Below are positions 20,744-32,440 of a stretch of DNA of 64,000 nt, piece after piece. A model generated the notes under the pieces. It was given only the letters and a program-made list of their open reading frames with translations. It did not search any database and was not told where the DNA came from. The translations under genes and the position numbers were made by a program. The stretch comes from Elmis aenea (Eukaryota > Arthropoda > Insecta > Coleoptera > Elmidae): assembly GCA_947652605.1 (NCBI GenBank), contig OX393576.1:58318966-58382965 (forward strand), written 5' to 3'. How positions within the stretch are numbered: the first letter of the stretch is position 1; the number at the start of each line of letters is the position of its first letter.

Positions 20744-21381
20744 CTCTAACTTTAATTTTAAAAAACAACACAGGTCATCAATTTTTATTTGCCAATTTTC
20801 CAACTTTTAACTACGCGAGCAACTTTTATTTTCTTAATTATTCGTCTGTTAGTAAATCGTTTGATGAACTAATCGCTTCGCGTTAAATATATTTTAAATG
20901 TCGCTCTCAGCGCTAAATTAACTCGGCCATTTAATAAAGCGCTAAATATGAGAAATTTTAATTACGTAGTCATAACCATTTGCAAAGATAATATGTACAG
21001 GTCGCTTGAGCTAAATGTAAATTCATAGAAATAAAAAAAAACTCGAGCAGCAAGTGCTCTTTACTAACCGTTTCAGTTAGATTTATTAGCGCGTTTTATT
21101 CTGTTTCGCAGCAACTTCAGTTGTTTTTATAACGGCTAATCCAAACCGAGAATAAGTGGACAATCTACTGCAGTATTTTATTGCTTTACTATCCTTAAGT
21201 AGTGCATATCGTACGTTAAAAAGCCTATAAAAAATATACTAAAATGGCACATGCAATGAAATATGTCTGATGTTATAATACTTTATCTTTAATAAATAAA
21301 TTTGTATAATTTTCGTTTATTTTCTTTAAAAGTACGTGTCCCTATCAATTGTCTAAAAAACTTAATGAGCTAAGGATTTTT
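20744..21381. other. Intronic sequence, no gene seen
   Basis: No recognisable coding or transposon feature. The segment is somewhat less AT-biased and less repetitive than its surroundings, with GCGCTAAAT words near 20915-20945. Confidence 0.35.
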
Positions 21382-21695
21382 TTAACCCTTTGCCTGTCCT
21401 GTGCATCACCGGTGATGCACACAAAAAATGGTCCTTCGTAAGCGGTTTGGTGAAAATTTCTCGAAAGAAAATTGCTCGAATACAATTGCTCGAAAAATAG
21501 TTCTTCGAATAGAAAATTGCTCGAAAATTGCTCGAAATAATGAAAATATATTAAATTCAATGAACTATAAAAGTTGTTTACATTTGTTTACACTTAGAAA
21601 AATGTATTTAAATTTATTTACAAACTTTACTTTACTTACTAAATTTATTGTTGAGATAAACACTATAAATCTCAACAATAAATTGAGTTAGTGTA

Positions 21696-22429
21696 CAGGG
21701 TGGCCTATTTTCGATGCCCATACAGGGTATCTCGATTATTGTCATAGGTATATAAAAAAAAACTAAGTACGTAGTTCGATTTTTTTTTCGAGAGGAATTC
21801 ATTGCCGCAAACAGACTTTTGATATCTTTTTTAATTTTCGAAATATAGCCAAAAACCGATTTTTGGCACTTTTCAAAAAATGTTAAATGTCTCGCTTAAA
21901 CAAAAAGATAGAGAAAACCATTTTTGGGATGGTTTTTTGTCCTTAATAAGATAGCGATGTTCAATTTTTTTTTAACTCTTACGAATATTGATATATTACA
22001 CGTTACACCTAACTTACTTATTTTAAATGGCAACCATAAGCAAATTATATATTTTTGAAAAGCGCGAAAAGTAAGCCTTCGATTTATGTCAAAGCTAACT
22101 ATGGTTGCTATTTAAAATAAGAAAGTTAGGTGTAATAATATATCAATGAGTAAAAAAAAAACTGAACATCGCTATCATATTAAGGTCAAAAAACCATGAA
22201 AAAAATCTTTTTAAAGTTTTTTTCTATCTATTCGTTTAAGCGAGATATTTAACATTTTTGAAAATTGCCAAAAATGTTGTTGGCTATATTTCGAAAAATA
22301 AAAAAGATATAAAAAATCTGTTAACGGCAATGAATTTCTCTCGAAAAAAGAATTTGAGACTACTTACTTATTTTTTTTTTCTAGCTCTGATAATAAACGA
22401 GATATGGGCATCAAAAATAGGCCACCCTG
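21696..22429. repeat. TA-flanked CAGGGTGG palindromic element
   Basis: The left end TACAGGGTGGCCTATTTTCG and the right end ATAGGCCACCCTGTA are inverted copies and the arms pair across almost the whole element. Examples are ATGCCCATACAGGGTATCTC against GAGATATGGGCAT, and CTTACTTATTTTAAATGGCA against TAAAATAAGAAAGTTAGG. It is flanked by TA on both sides. The frame at 22258-22785 crosses the end of this repeat and is not a gene. Confidence 0.85.
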
Positions 22430-22701
22430 TACATGCATTTGTAAATAAATTGAAATACATTTTTCTAAGGGTAAACAAATGTAAACAACTTTTCCAGTAC
22501 ATTGAATTATTTTGTATTTATATAAATTTAATATTTATGCATTATTTCGAGGAATTTTTCATTCGAGGAACTTTTTTCGGGCAATTGTATTCGAGCAATA
22601 TTTTTTTTTTTTTCGAGCAATTGTTTTGGAGCAATTTTCCGCAGCCCCTCGTGCGCTCTGTGTATCATATGATATACAATACACATATCTTTGCACTTGC
22701 T

Positions 22702-24904
22702 CAGTGGCGCACCCAGGGGGGGGGCCAAGGGGCCCTGGCCCCCCCCAAACAGGCTAGAAAATTTTTGCCTAAAAATTTCAAGTGAGTATTCCTAAAAAAC
22801 AGTTCTAGACAGAGGCGTAGCAATGAATTCAGCTCTCTGGAGCAAGTAAGGTCGGTGCGCCCCCTTGTTTCTCGGAAGAGTCTGACGAAATTTCTTCTGA
22901 ACGTTCAGTTTAAAAAAATGTATCCATGTTTAGTTTTCACACAAAAACAACTTTAAAATTATTTTTTTTCTCGCTTTTTCATTGGCAAATCGGTCAATGA
23001 GTTTATCCAGTTCAAGTTGACAAGCTATTGTTTTTTCAATTGATATAGTGGTCAAAGCGCTAAGACGGTGTTGTGACATGCTGCTTCTTAAATAGGTTTT
23101 GATTAATTTTAGTTTTGAAATATCACATTACAATTTTAGTTATTTATATTTACCAGGGGCGGATCCAGCGGGGAACGATCGCCCCCCCCTTGGGAACTTT
23201 TTTTATGTAAGCTTATTTCTTATTAATGCGGAATCAAGAAAAAAATTCCACAAGTTATAACTGTAAAAGTGATTGAGATAAATGTATTTTACTTCTTCGA
23301 CCATGGGACACTTTGTGTTAAAATTTTATTACGGTCTGGTCAGTTTCGTCCCTCGGCGGGGTTACCATACAAAACGTGTAGCAATAAAAAATGTGTTTCT
23401 GTTTTGGTTCATCTTTTTCTAAATTGTGAGAAAAAGGTCATTGCTGTTTAGTACAGTGGACGAATTTTAGTAAATCAGTGAATCAGTGTAATCATAATCA
23501 GTTAATAAGAGTTAAAATTTCTAACGAAAGAGGAAAGAAATTTAAAAAGTAAGTGTATCTAATTAAATACTATTTTACTGTTAGCGTTACGATTTTTTTT
23601 CTTTTAAATAATAATTGCTTCTACAGTAAAAGATATTTATCTTTTGTATTTGCGGGCATATATATTTTAATATTATTTCGTCCTAACAAAACCGCCAAAA
23701 TTTTGTTATTTACGTGTACAAATTGATTAGTGGTTGAATGTTTCACTAAAATTAAACTTTATTTTTTAAACAGGCATAGTTTTATGTATTTAGTTTAAAT
23801 TAAACACTTCTGATTTTTGAGAGCAGTCGATATTTATTGTATCATTTTAAAGTCATTTTAAATTATTTTTGATCATGTCAATTAACTTAAACACTAAACA
23901 ACCTGTTACAAAATAAGCAGTTCATCATTTATTAAGTGAAAACCATTTATAAAGTGTATGATCTAGGATAAAATGTTGCATCTTCCCTATAAATATGAAT
24001 AGTCAACTACGACGCTGAGCGATGATATGAATTTCTTTATATAATTGTTTGTTTTTTTAATTAAAAACGTCATTAGGTCAAAACTATTTATATGCTGCAT
24101 GATGTAACATCTACCCTAAAATTATTAATACTCGACCCTCACCAAGGGGACTATACTTTTTTTAAAGGTATATCTTTTTTTGAGCAAGTTACAGATGACT
24201 ATTTTTTTTAAATGAAATTTTTAATGTTACCAACTTATTCGATTCCATTAACCCTTATGACAAAAACCGAAATTCATAAAGTTGTTCAATGTTCAATGAC
24301 CGGACATACAGAATTTTTATAAAAATGTATGCTATATGTTTTGTATATTTTTGTAAATAGAATGACAGATTGGTCAAATCATTCAGTTTTAAATATCAAA
24401 TAGAAGATTTTCACCAGTTGTGTAAATTTTATGACCGGGATTTACCTTGTACAAATCCAGCAATTTTGAACGCCGAATTCAAGTTGTGGTATAAAAAATT
24501 TGAAAAACCGTTTGCAACAAATCCATGCAAAAATGCTATTGATGCAATTTCGAAGTGCGACAAAATGATATATCCAAACATATATAACTTATTAAAAATA
24601 TTTGCAACGCTGCTGGTAACAACATGCGTCAGTGAGAGGTCATTTTCAACCTTGCGCCTTTTAAAAACCTATTTAAGAGCAACGATGACACAATCACGAT
24701 TAAATGGACTAGCTTTGCTATATATACATAGAGATATTACTGTAACCACAGCTGAAATTATTCAAGAGCTTTGTAAAAAAAAAAGAAAAATTTATTTTAT
24801 TCTTTAAATACATTTTTATGAGTTTTATAAATTTTATTGAATTTGCAAAAAAAAAATCCGTTTAACCCGCCCCCCCCCAAGATTAAATCCTGGGTGCGCC
24901 ACTG
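22702..24904. mobile_element. hAT element, 2.2 kb, with perfect 8-bp target duplication
   Basis: The inverted ends are CAGTGGCGCACCCAGG and CCTGGGTGCGCCACTG. The target duplication is CACTTGCT (22694-22701 and 24905-24912). G/C runs lie just inside both ends. A second hAT-like left end (CAGGGGCGGATCCAGC) lies inside at about 23156, so an additional partial element may be nested. The coding remnant at 24370-24807 identifies the superfamily independently of the ends. Confidence 0.93.
24370..24807 (+). pseudogene. hAT transposase C-terminal domain (ZMYM1-like), truncated
   Basis: The 145-codon frame contains YPNIYNLLKIFATLLVTTCV, then SERSFSTLRLLKTYLRATMT and SRLNGLALLYIHRD. This is the hAT dimerisation/C-terminal signature 'P.S…ERSFS.L+.+K.+LR..M...RL..L..+.++'. 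It corresponds to transposases related to ZMYM1 and the '52 kDa repressor' group. The N-terminal zinc finger and the RNase H-like catalytic core are missing, so it is a remnant. It lies inside the hAT ends at 22702 and 24904. Confidence 0.85.
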
Positions 24905-25055
24905 CACTTGCTAGATTCTTTACACGTATCCTGACACTACTATATACGTATAAAATAACCTCAAAGAAACATGCAACATGATTGATACATGTGAACTATT
25001 TAAAGGACCTACGGCACAAATTTTACGTAAAATTTGTGGACAGGCAAAGGGTTAA

Positions 25056-26581
25056 GTAACACGAACTAGCTGTGAATATGATCAAATTAAACAAAAAATT
25101 ACAAAATTATTAATTTATTGCAACTTTTATTATTATTCACTTTACTTATTTGTATGAAGAATCTCTTTCTAAAGAACTAATGATGATAAGACGGGAGTCT
25201 TGAAATTGACAAATCTTTTTCGAAAAGCGATACTTTATACAAGTAATATAATTAATTTATAATAAAACTTACACATTTTTATGTTTATTCAATTAGATTG
25301 AAGTTAGGTTATCATAATAAAAGCAACGCGTCGCGTGAACGGTCGATGTCACCAACTAAATCAAATTTGTTTAGACGCCCGGAAAATTTATATTTATTTA
25401 AAATAAAATTTAGGAAATATTAACTGTGTTATTGATTTTCAGAAATTTAACCTGGCCCTTGAATAAATATTATTAAATTTATTAAAAAATATATTCACTT
25501 CAAAATTGATTGCTTAATACTTCAGCAAAACTATTCAATAATAAGGCGTTTCTACATAAACCGGTAGTTCAATATAATCCGCCTTAAGTCCGCCTCTGTC
25601 ATGTATAAAAGCAATTTACCTTTTATTTAGGTTCGAATGGACACCATTAAATATTTGCATACGGTATAATTCTACCGCAAACGTATACTCTAGACAATTT
25701 AAAGTTTTTAAAACAGAATGATGTATTTGACGTACCATATTATTAAATCGCTAATTAGAGCAATTTAAAGTCCGCAATTAATCGTTGAGACATGTGTAAT
25801 TTATGCAAGAAATATTTTTCTACTACGGAATTCCAAGAAGCGTAATATTACTCCTTCCTTACTTCACCTATAGAATACCAATTCAATAAAATATGACTTA
25901 CTTAGTTCTTAAATCATCCAATAGAAACGAATCAATTATGGTTCGCAGATGTAGATACAGTAATTATTCCCACAAATGAATAACAAAGTGCGTATATAAT
26001 AGACATAAATAACTGTACAACACCGAAGGCCAATTATGGTTTTTATAATAAAATAGCAAATGAAAAAACTAAATCTGTTCTATAAAAATAACTGATGTCA
26101 GCCAATATCATAACTTTCCCCTGATGACTATGAGTCACCGGAGTTTTTTGTTAATGGATTAAGAGTTTAAAAATAGTAGGTTTTCCAAAGTAGTGTTTTG
26201 TTTCTTTATTAAACTACTTAAGTAATTTTATTTTAAACTTAAGCAGTGTTATACCTCGTCTTCTTAATCGGCTCCTCTTGTACCTTTCGTTGTTAAAGCA
26301 TTATACATAACTTATTAATATATTAAAGATATGTAGAGTAGAAAATGCTTAATTCTACGAATAGATTTTTGGAAACAATCGTTGCACATCAATTTTTAAT
26401 GTTTTGGGTAAGGTTGCAAAGGTTTAACTTATTTTCATATTGCATTTAACTTATCTCCGTTCTATTTTGGATATAAAGTTCTTTTAATTTAATTTCTTAA
26501 ATTCAAAAATATTCCCTTAACCCGTCACGTCATTGAATAAAAGTTCTTAGAGACAGGATTGATGATATACAAAATACATAC
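25056..26581. other. Intronic AT-rich sequence with a solo hAT-like end
   Basis: A possible right terminus reads TATAATCCGCCTTAAGTCCG followed by CCTCTG near 25576-25601 (inverted: CAGAGGCGGACTTAAGGC). No left partner was found. Otherwise nothing is recognised up to ADAMTS exon 1. Confidence 0.4.
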
Positions 26582-26920
26582 CATGTTCATTATCGTTAAA
26601 ATATAAGTTTCATAATCAGTATTTTTGTGGTATTCTAAGAATTTCTTATCCGCCACTATGAGCGTCTCCAGGTACCTATGCACGCTGCCCAACCCCCTTG
26701 AAGGTCGAGTAGACGGGGAGTTTTTTGCATATTTTTCCTTAAAACGTTGACGCCACCCTTCCCCCCAATTTCCACTGGTTCCACACTGATTTCCGTTTTG
26801 AAAATTATTAGAATCGTTTCTTGAATAAACGACATGAATATGTTGCCCATATTTATTGGGCACATGTCCAGCCAACGGCTCGATAAAGTGTACAGTCCCC
26901 TTAACCATAATGTAGCCAGC
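26582..26920 (-). CDS. ADAMTS exon 1 (first one visible): end of pro-domain and start of catalytic domain
   Basis: The 113 codons begin AGYIMVKGTVHFIEPLAG, which matches the end of the reprolysin pro-domain (usual form 'G.I……Y.IEP'). NQCGTS follows, a candidate cysteine switch that would hold the zinc in the zymogen. A basic stretch (GWRQRFKEKY…RPSRG) then contains an RxxR furin-like site but no strong RRKR. SVHRYLETLIVADKKFLEYH opens the mature catalytic domain. The acceptor is TAATAG preceded by a poly-T tract (poly-A on the plus strand at 26930-26942). The donor is GTATGT. Both ends are phase 0. Signal peptide exons must lie upstream (above 26920) and were not identified. Confidence 0.93.
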
Positions 26921-27168
26921 CTATTACAAAAAAAAAAAAAAATATTCTCTTATACAAAGTACGAGGGCGTATTGAAAAGTAAGGTCTCCAACGATGCCAT
27001 TTCCGAACGCGAGTTGCTAGGCAAAATTTGACAACAGCGCTGCATTCCTTGGTTCCCCCACCCCAGTGTAAAACCATCCGCGAGACCTTGGGACGCTCAG
27101 CCGCTGCGTAGCACTCGTTTAGGAGCGAGTTCCCGCTTAGCTCGCCCGCCAGGTGCGAACTGCGCTCA

Positions 27169-27447
27169 GTGCTCAGTCATTCGATTTTTGAATGCAAAAA
27201 ATATCTATCCGATAGACATTCATCGCCAGTTAGTGAAAGTGTACAGTGCGAATTGTATGAACATAAAAAACGTGCGGAAGTGGTGCGGGAGTTTTCTGAG
27301 GGCTGGGAAAACGTCCTCGATGAGCAGCGGTCGAGGCGGCCGAGTTTGCCGGAATCAACGGCGGCTCGAATCGACGAGATGGTGCGCAATAACCGGAGAA
27401 TAACCCTTCATGAGATAAGGAAAGGTCGTAGCCACACTCTTCATTAA
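27169..27447 (+). pseudogene. Mariner transposase N-terminal fragment, left arm
   Basis: Several frames cover the piece because of small shifts. NCMNIKNVRKWCGSF and DEQRSRRPSLPESTAARIDE are the helix-turn-helix and linker region of SETMAR-type mariner transposases. The usual continuation with the DD34D catalytic core is missing, because the sequence turns into its inverse at about 27446. It is non-functional. Confidence 0.8.
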
Positions 27448-27461
27448 GACCTTCCCTTATC

Positions 27462-27695
27462 TCATAAAGGGTTATTCTCTATTCTCCGGTTATTGCGCAC
27501 CATCTCGTCGGTTCGAGCCGCCGTTGATACCGGCAAACTCGGCCGCCTCGACCGCTGCTCATCGTGGACGTTTTTCCGGCCCTCAGAAAACTCCCGGCAC
27601 CACTTCCGCACGTTTTTTATGTCCATACGGTTCGCACCGTACACTTCCACTAACTGGCGATGAATGTCTATCGGAGAGACCTTTTTTGCATTCAA
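27462..27695 (-). pseudogene. Mariner transposase N-terminal fragment, right arm
   Basis: This is the inverted twin of the left-arm fragment. It encodes MNAKKVSPIDIHRQLVEVYG and NVRKWCREFSEGRKNVHDEQ with fewer frame disruptions than the left arm. It breaks off at the palindrome centre. Confidence 0.85.
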
Positions 27696-27939
27696 AAATC
27701 GAATAACTGAGCGCAGTTTGCTCCTGGCGGGCGAGCTAAGCGGGAGCTCCCTCCTAAACGAGTGCTACGCAGCGGCTGAGCGTCCCAAGGTCTCGCGGAT
27801 GGTTTTACACTGGGGTGGGGGAACCAAGGAATGCAGCGCTGTTGTCAAATTTTGCCTAGCAACTCGCTTTCGGAAATGGCATCGTTGGAGACCTTACTTT
27901 TCAATACGCCCTCGTATTAAGCATGTTAGTCCCTACCAA

Positions 27940-28395
27940 ACCGTCACAAGCCGAGAGGGCGACTCTTGATCTGGCTTGATCCCGAATCCTTCCGGTATAA
28001 TGACAATTTCGACCGTCATGCCTCCTTAGTCTTCGAGAATGAACGTTTACTAGAGGATCCCGCTTTTCAAATATCGCATTTGGAGATAAAAAGCGATCGT
28101 TGGGCCAAAGCTCTACGTGATGGTGTAGGTTATTAAAAATAATTCCGAAATGAATTGCCGGATTTACTCGCGCCTCAAAAGAACGCTTATTTCTTAAATA
28201 AGCGGCGCCAGAGTTGGAAATATGGGGAATATTGAATGAATGGAACTCTCCTGAAGCTGTTAACTTCCTGGGAATCGCAAGCTGGTAGTCGATGATGTCG
28301 CGTGTGTACCTGCCTTACAATAATACAGCGTTAGTGAATAAGATAAAACAGCCTGCAGTTCAAAAATCGACGCATTTTCAGACAAGCATTCCTGC
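27940..28395 (+). pseudogene. Protein-coding remnant, unrecognised
   Basis: One frame reads KPRGRLLIWLDPESFRYNDN, then FDRHASLVFENERLLEDPAF and SDRWAKALRDGVGY before a stop at 28135. A shifted frame then gives LEIWGILNEWNSPEAVNFLG and, after another stop, LPYNNTALVNKIKQPAVQKS. The residue mix and codon pattern are protein-like across about 150 codons, but I do not recognise the family. It starts just after the right end of the mariner, so the mariner may have split a larger host or mobile-element sequence. Confidence 0.4.
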
Positions 28396-28894
28396 TTTCT
28401 AGGAAAAATAATTTATTTCTCTAGTTGATAGAAAGTTGCGAATGAGTAAGTATCCTGATAAATCAAAATGACAAGCGGTTTGACATTTTTAGTTGTCGCA
28501 AACATGTTGAAAATGCATCGGCAATATTGCGCAGTTTATGTTGAACCAATCCCTTTACAAGGAGGAGATTTAAGTTGATGCATTTCACACATAAAACTAT
28601 TAATTTTTAAAACGTGTTCACTTACCATGTGCAGTTCCTTCAGAAATGTATATACGCAACAAAAATATCGCTTGAACTATGAGATGGTAATTATATGAAA
28701 CCATCAGAATTCGTTGACCGTGAATGTTAAATGACAGATGACAATTATTGATATCTAGATTTTTTTAAATATAATAAAACAAAAATGTTTTGTATAATCG
28801 ATACTCTAAAGTCGTAGTGCGCCGTAGTAGCTATGTTCTGTGGTGCGCGGACACCCAGGAGTCCTTCATAATATATGAGGGGGTCCACAAGAAC

Positions 28895-28990
28895 TTAACC
28901 CTGCATCTACCAAAAAAAATAATGCTGCTTAAACTACCGATCGGGTCCAACAGACCCGGGCTAGTTTCAATTGCTCTTGCGTACATAATA
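28895..28990. mobile_element. Solo piggyBac-like terminus (TTAA CCCTGCATCTACC)
   Basis: TTAA is followed by CCCTGCATCTACC and, about 40 bp inside, by the inverted word CGGGTC…GACCCG. The layout (TTAA, CCCT-start, subterminal palindrome) parallels the element at 21386. The opposite end was not found. Confidence 0.45.
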
Positions 28991-29587
28991 ATGAAAAATA
29001 AACAATTACACATCCATATAACAAATTACTTTACAGAAATAGAAACCCTAAAGTACAAAGTTTAAAATAAAAATAAGTAAACACACATGCCGAAACAAAA
29101 CAGGCAACTCTATTTTTTTTTCTGCACATGTCGTCGGTCCATTGCCAAAACCACGAATGTGCAATTTACAGTTTCTAGAAAAATGAGTTTTAAGTATTTG
29201 CAGGTGTACCAAAAATTAAGCTTTTACTTTATAAAACTAGTTTCTATATAAAATTTAATTATTACTAAATCCCTAAATTATGCCACTAATAAAGTTTAAA
29301 AATCTTGTTTAAAAATTTAAAAAACGCACATCCGTGGTTTTTTCATTGCAAAATTTTGGGAAAAGGTCTTTTCGCGAAAATAATAAATATAATAATTATA
29401 AACAAAAATAGTTTTAATAAACACATCTTCATTACCTTCTACAAAATTGTCTTTTACAACAAACTTCTAATAAACAAAAATATATTATTCTTATTAATTA
29501 AAACAGTACCTAATATCATGCAAAAAAATCTATAACTAAAACGGTAACGTCTAAATACTTATTCATTGTCGGTATCAGTGTCTTCCT

Positions 29588-29660
29588 CAATATCGATAAA
29601 TCATTATTCGATCTTTATCGATAAATCGACATTCGATATTTATCGATATATCGATATTTT
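29588..29660. repeat. ATCGAT cluster
   Basis: Four ATCGAT words, mostly in the form TATCGATA, occur within about 70 bp. They may be the end of a hAT-like element like the other palindromic-word clusters here, or a protein-binding cluster; TATCGATA is the known DREF site in flies. Confidence 0.5.
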
Positions 29661-31567
29661 TAAGTATTATAACCTCTTATTTGAGTTTTTTAAACTTAAA
29701 AAACCATTGCACGAATATAATCAAGTAATCTGCTATGTTATATCCATAGTATTGTAATGAATGTAGCTAAATATTAAAATTACATCATTTTGCATGTTAA
29801 ATATGGTCACAATTCAAACCACAAATTAAATTTCTTGTTGCAATTAAAACGTTTGAATTATTTGTATTGACACAATAAACAAATTTAGTAACCAATCGAT
29901 AGTTTTGTCAACTGTACGCTTTCATGGATAGACAAATCAAACACTATAATACAAAACATAATGAACGTACATGATATACAAAAACACAATGCATTAAAAG
30001 GCTTTGTTAGTAACGCTGTGATAAAAATAAATTTCATAAACTGCCAATTTTAATCACCCCATTTATTTTGATAGCAATAGTTGTGAAACCTTTAAATTAC
30101 TATGCAAACCTGATCTATTGTTTCATCGGTGTTACAAACAGTTTCTCTTTAAAGTAAAAAATTCTACTAATTATGGAATTTTATAACACTAATATGATTA
30201 GAAATCTCGTCCAGAGATGCTTAGACAGAAATTAAAGCACTCACTGTTTGTGTTTTCCAAATGATATTTCATTCTCCCAATATTTAAATAGAAACATTTC
30301 ATCTCAAAAGGAAAATAAACTGATCTTACATAAAAATTATAGATATAATAATTTCTTCAACTTTATTTTCACATTTGTTTTCCCCGTTACTGATTTAAAT
30401 AAATAATGTGCAATTAAATATCAAAGTATACAAGCTAGTGGTAAACATTGCAATGCAAACATTAAAGATTATTTCATTATTAATATTTTCATTATAAAAT
30501 CTATTTACAAATACCTATGCTACAAAAATTTGCTGTTAAATTAATAATTATATTTACCGCAAACCTTGTCGGTTTTTATTTCTCATATTTTATCAATTAA
30601 TTAATAAATTATTTAACATCACAAAAAGTAATTCTTAACATTTATGAACAAGTCAAACATTATTATGTAAATTCTTTGAACACTTTAATGATAACGACAT
30701 TGTAGAACTGCGCATGTTGTTCGTACAAAAAACTTGATACCTGACATGCAATCTGCTAATAATATAACACAAAATAATTTGCAAACTATGTAAAAAGATA
30801 ACAACTAGTTTTATTTAAAAATGTATTTCAGTAGAAGCTGCCTAAATATATCTAAATTGTTTTATTAGGTTAATGAAATAAATATGGTTAAGCTAATTAC
30901 TAGTACCAAAACACATTCTTATCACATGAGCTACAATTTTTTTTCTTTTGTAGCAAGATAATTAAAATAATTATCAAACTAATGGTACCTTATAATTAAC
31001 TGAATGATTAATTTATTAATTGCCATTTCACAGATATTTACATAATTAGTTTATACACTAGTTTTATAATTATAAGTTATATACTTAAGATTTAAATAAT
31101 TTATTTCTATATAACAAACCATAAGTATTAATTATTAAAAACAAATTTCATAATTTATAAGACACTAGATTAGACGTTAATAATAATAATTTGATAGTTG
31201 GTTTTTGTAATTGTTATAGGTGAAAGCTTAAGCTAAAAGTATTTAAGCAGCATGGTAAATGGTTATTAAAATCAATTAAGAATTGAAAATATGCTACGCT
31301 GACCAGAACTGATAGCCTGGTATTAAGATTATTTTTTTTGTAGAATCAGTTTCAGCTTTCTTCAAAATAGTTCTTAAACGCTTTTAACAAAGCGAGCAAT
31401 AAACTGATAGGAGGATAATAGGATACATTGTTGTTTGATTTGCCAAATAATGGTATTAAAATTTTCTGTGTAACTTTTTATTGGGATGGAAAGTGCCTAG
31501 TTCTTAAATCGGTGTTAAAGATGTATGTAAGTAATTCATTTAATTAATAATTCTCTCCAAACTTATC
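29661..31567. other. Very AT-rich stretch, no gene seen
   Basis: No recognisable coding, repeat terminus or RNA gene was found. Confidence 0.45.
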
Positions 31568-32440
31568 CAGTAGGCCAGTGCTTCAACCTTTTTGTATTTG
31601 CACTCCCCTTTTCCATTTAAATTTTATCGCGTCCCCCTTACAATTTTTTCGGGATCGTGCCAAATCACCCTATTTGGTATACAGGGTGAGTCACGACGGA
31701 CGCCACGGAGTTTTATGGCGAAATGGCATATATTCTCCTTCTGCCGTAGTTAGACTGTCAGTCAATAAGGGCTAAATTTAAAAATATTTTTAAACATACA
31801 GGGTGCTCCAAAAAAGAGTGGCATATTAAAATTATACTTTTTCTTACGGAACAGCCTGTATAATTTAACATTTTTAGATTCCTCTTTAAATTTACTTCAG
31901 AAAATGTACAAGCTTATATGTGTCTAAAGTCAACCGTTTTCGTAAAAATTGCATTTTCATGAAAATACAGTACTTTCAAAAATTTTCAACATTTAAAAAC
32001 CTTGAAAAGTCTGAAAAAATTGGCTTGCAGATTAGAATGGCAATAAATAATTTATATAAATATTTTAAAATATTATACAGGGCGTGTTTTACGCTTGGTT
32101 AAACTTGTGAAACTTTAAGTATCGATAACAAATTTTTTTTTAATACAACACCCTATATTTTTTTACACAGTTTTACAGAAAATTTGATTGTATTACGAAA
32201 ACATACAGCCTTACCTAAAATTGAACCTATTTTGAGATATCGCGATTTTATTGTTAATTTTTAGGGCACATAAAAGGTTTATTTACCATCATTGAAAATC
32301 GTTTAACAATGTTGACAAAGAATTGTAGGACCTATTTTATAACCGACGAAAACAATATAGCAACATACGAGTGGGTTAAAAACCTATTTCAAACTACTTC
32401 TTAAGGTCTATTAATTGCAGGAGAGAAACAATTTATAGAT

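Larger units (their letters stand above)
21386..25051. mobile_element. piggyBac-like non-autonomous element with TTAA duplication and nested insertions
   Basis: The left end CCCTTTGCCTGTCC and the right end GGACAGGCAAAGGG are perfect inverted repeats, each flanked by TTAA (21382-21385 and 25052-25055). This is the signature of piggyBac-type insertion. Just inside the left end is the 20-bp palindrome GTGCATCACCGGTGATGCAC. The element's own interior is a large inverted repeat built from TCGAGCAATT/AATTGCTCGA words (about 21435-21690 against 22440-22640). A palindrome (21696-22429) and a hAT element (22702-24904) are inserted in it. No piggyBac transposase remains. Confidence 0.9.
26962..27914. 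mobile_element. Mariner element folded back on its own 5' half
   Basis: The inverted ends are CGAGGGCGTATTGAAAAGTA and its complement, each flanked by TA (26960-26961 and 27915-27916). The two arms (about 26962-27445 and 27447-27914) are inverted copies. Each carries the beginning of a mariner transposase: NIKNVRKWC, DEQRSRRPS and IDEMVRNNRRI on the plus strand, and the same blocks on the minus strand in 27462-27695. The catalytic DDD region is absent. The structure resembles a snap-back rearrangement that later behaved as a long-TIR element. Confidence 0.9.

Noticed and set aside
22258..22785. A 175-codon plus-strand frame
   Set aside because: It crosses the end of a palindrome, the piggyBac-like interior and the start of a hAT; no domain is present.
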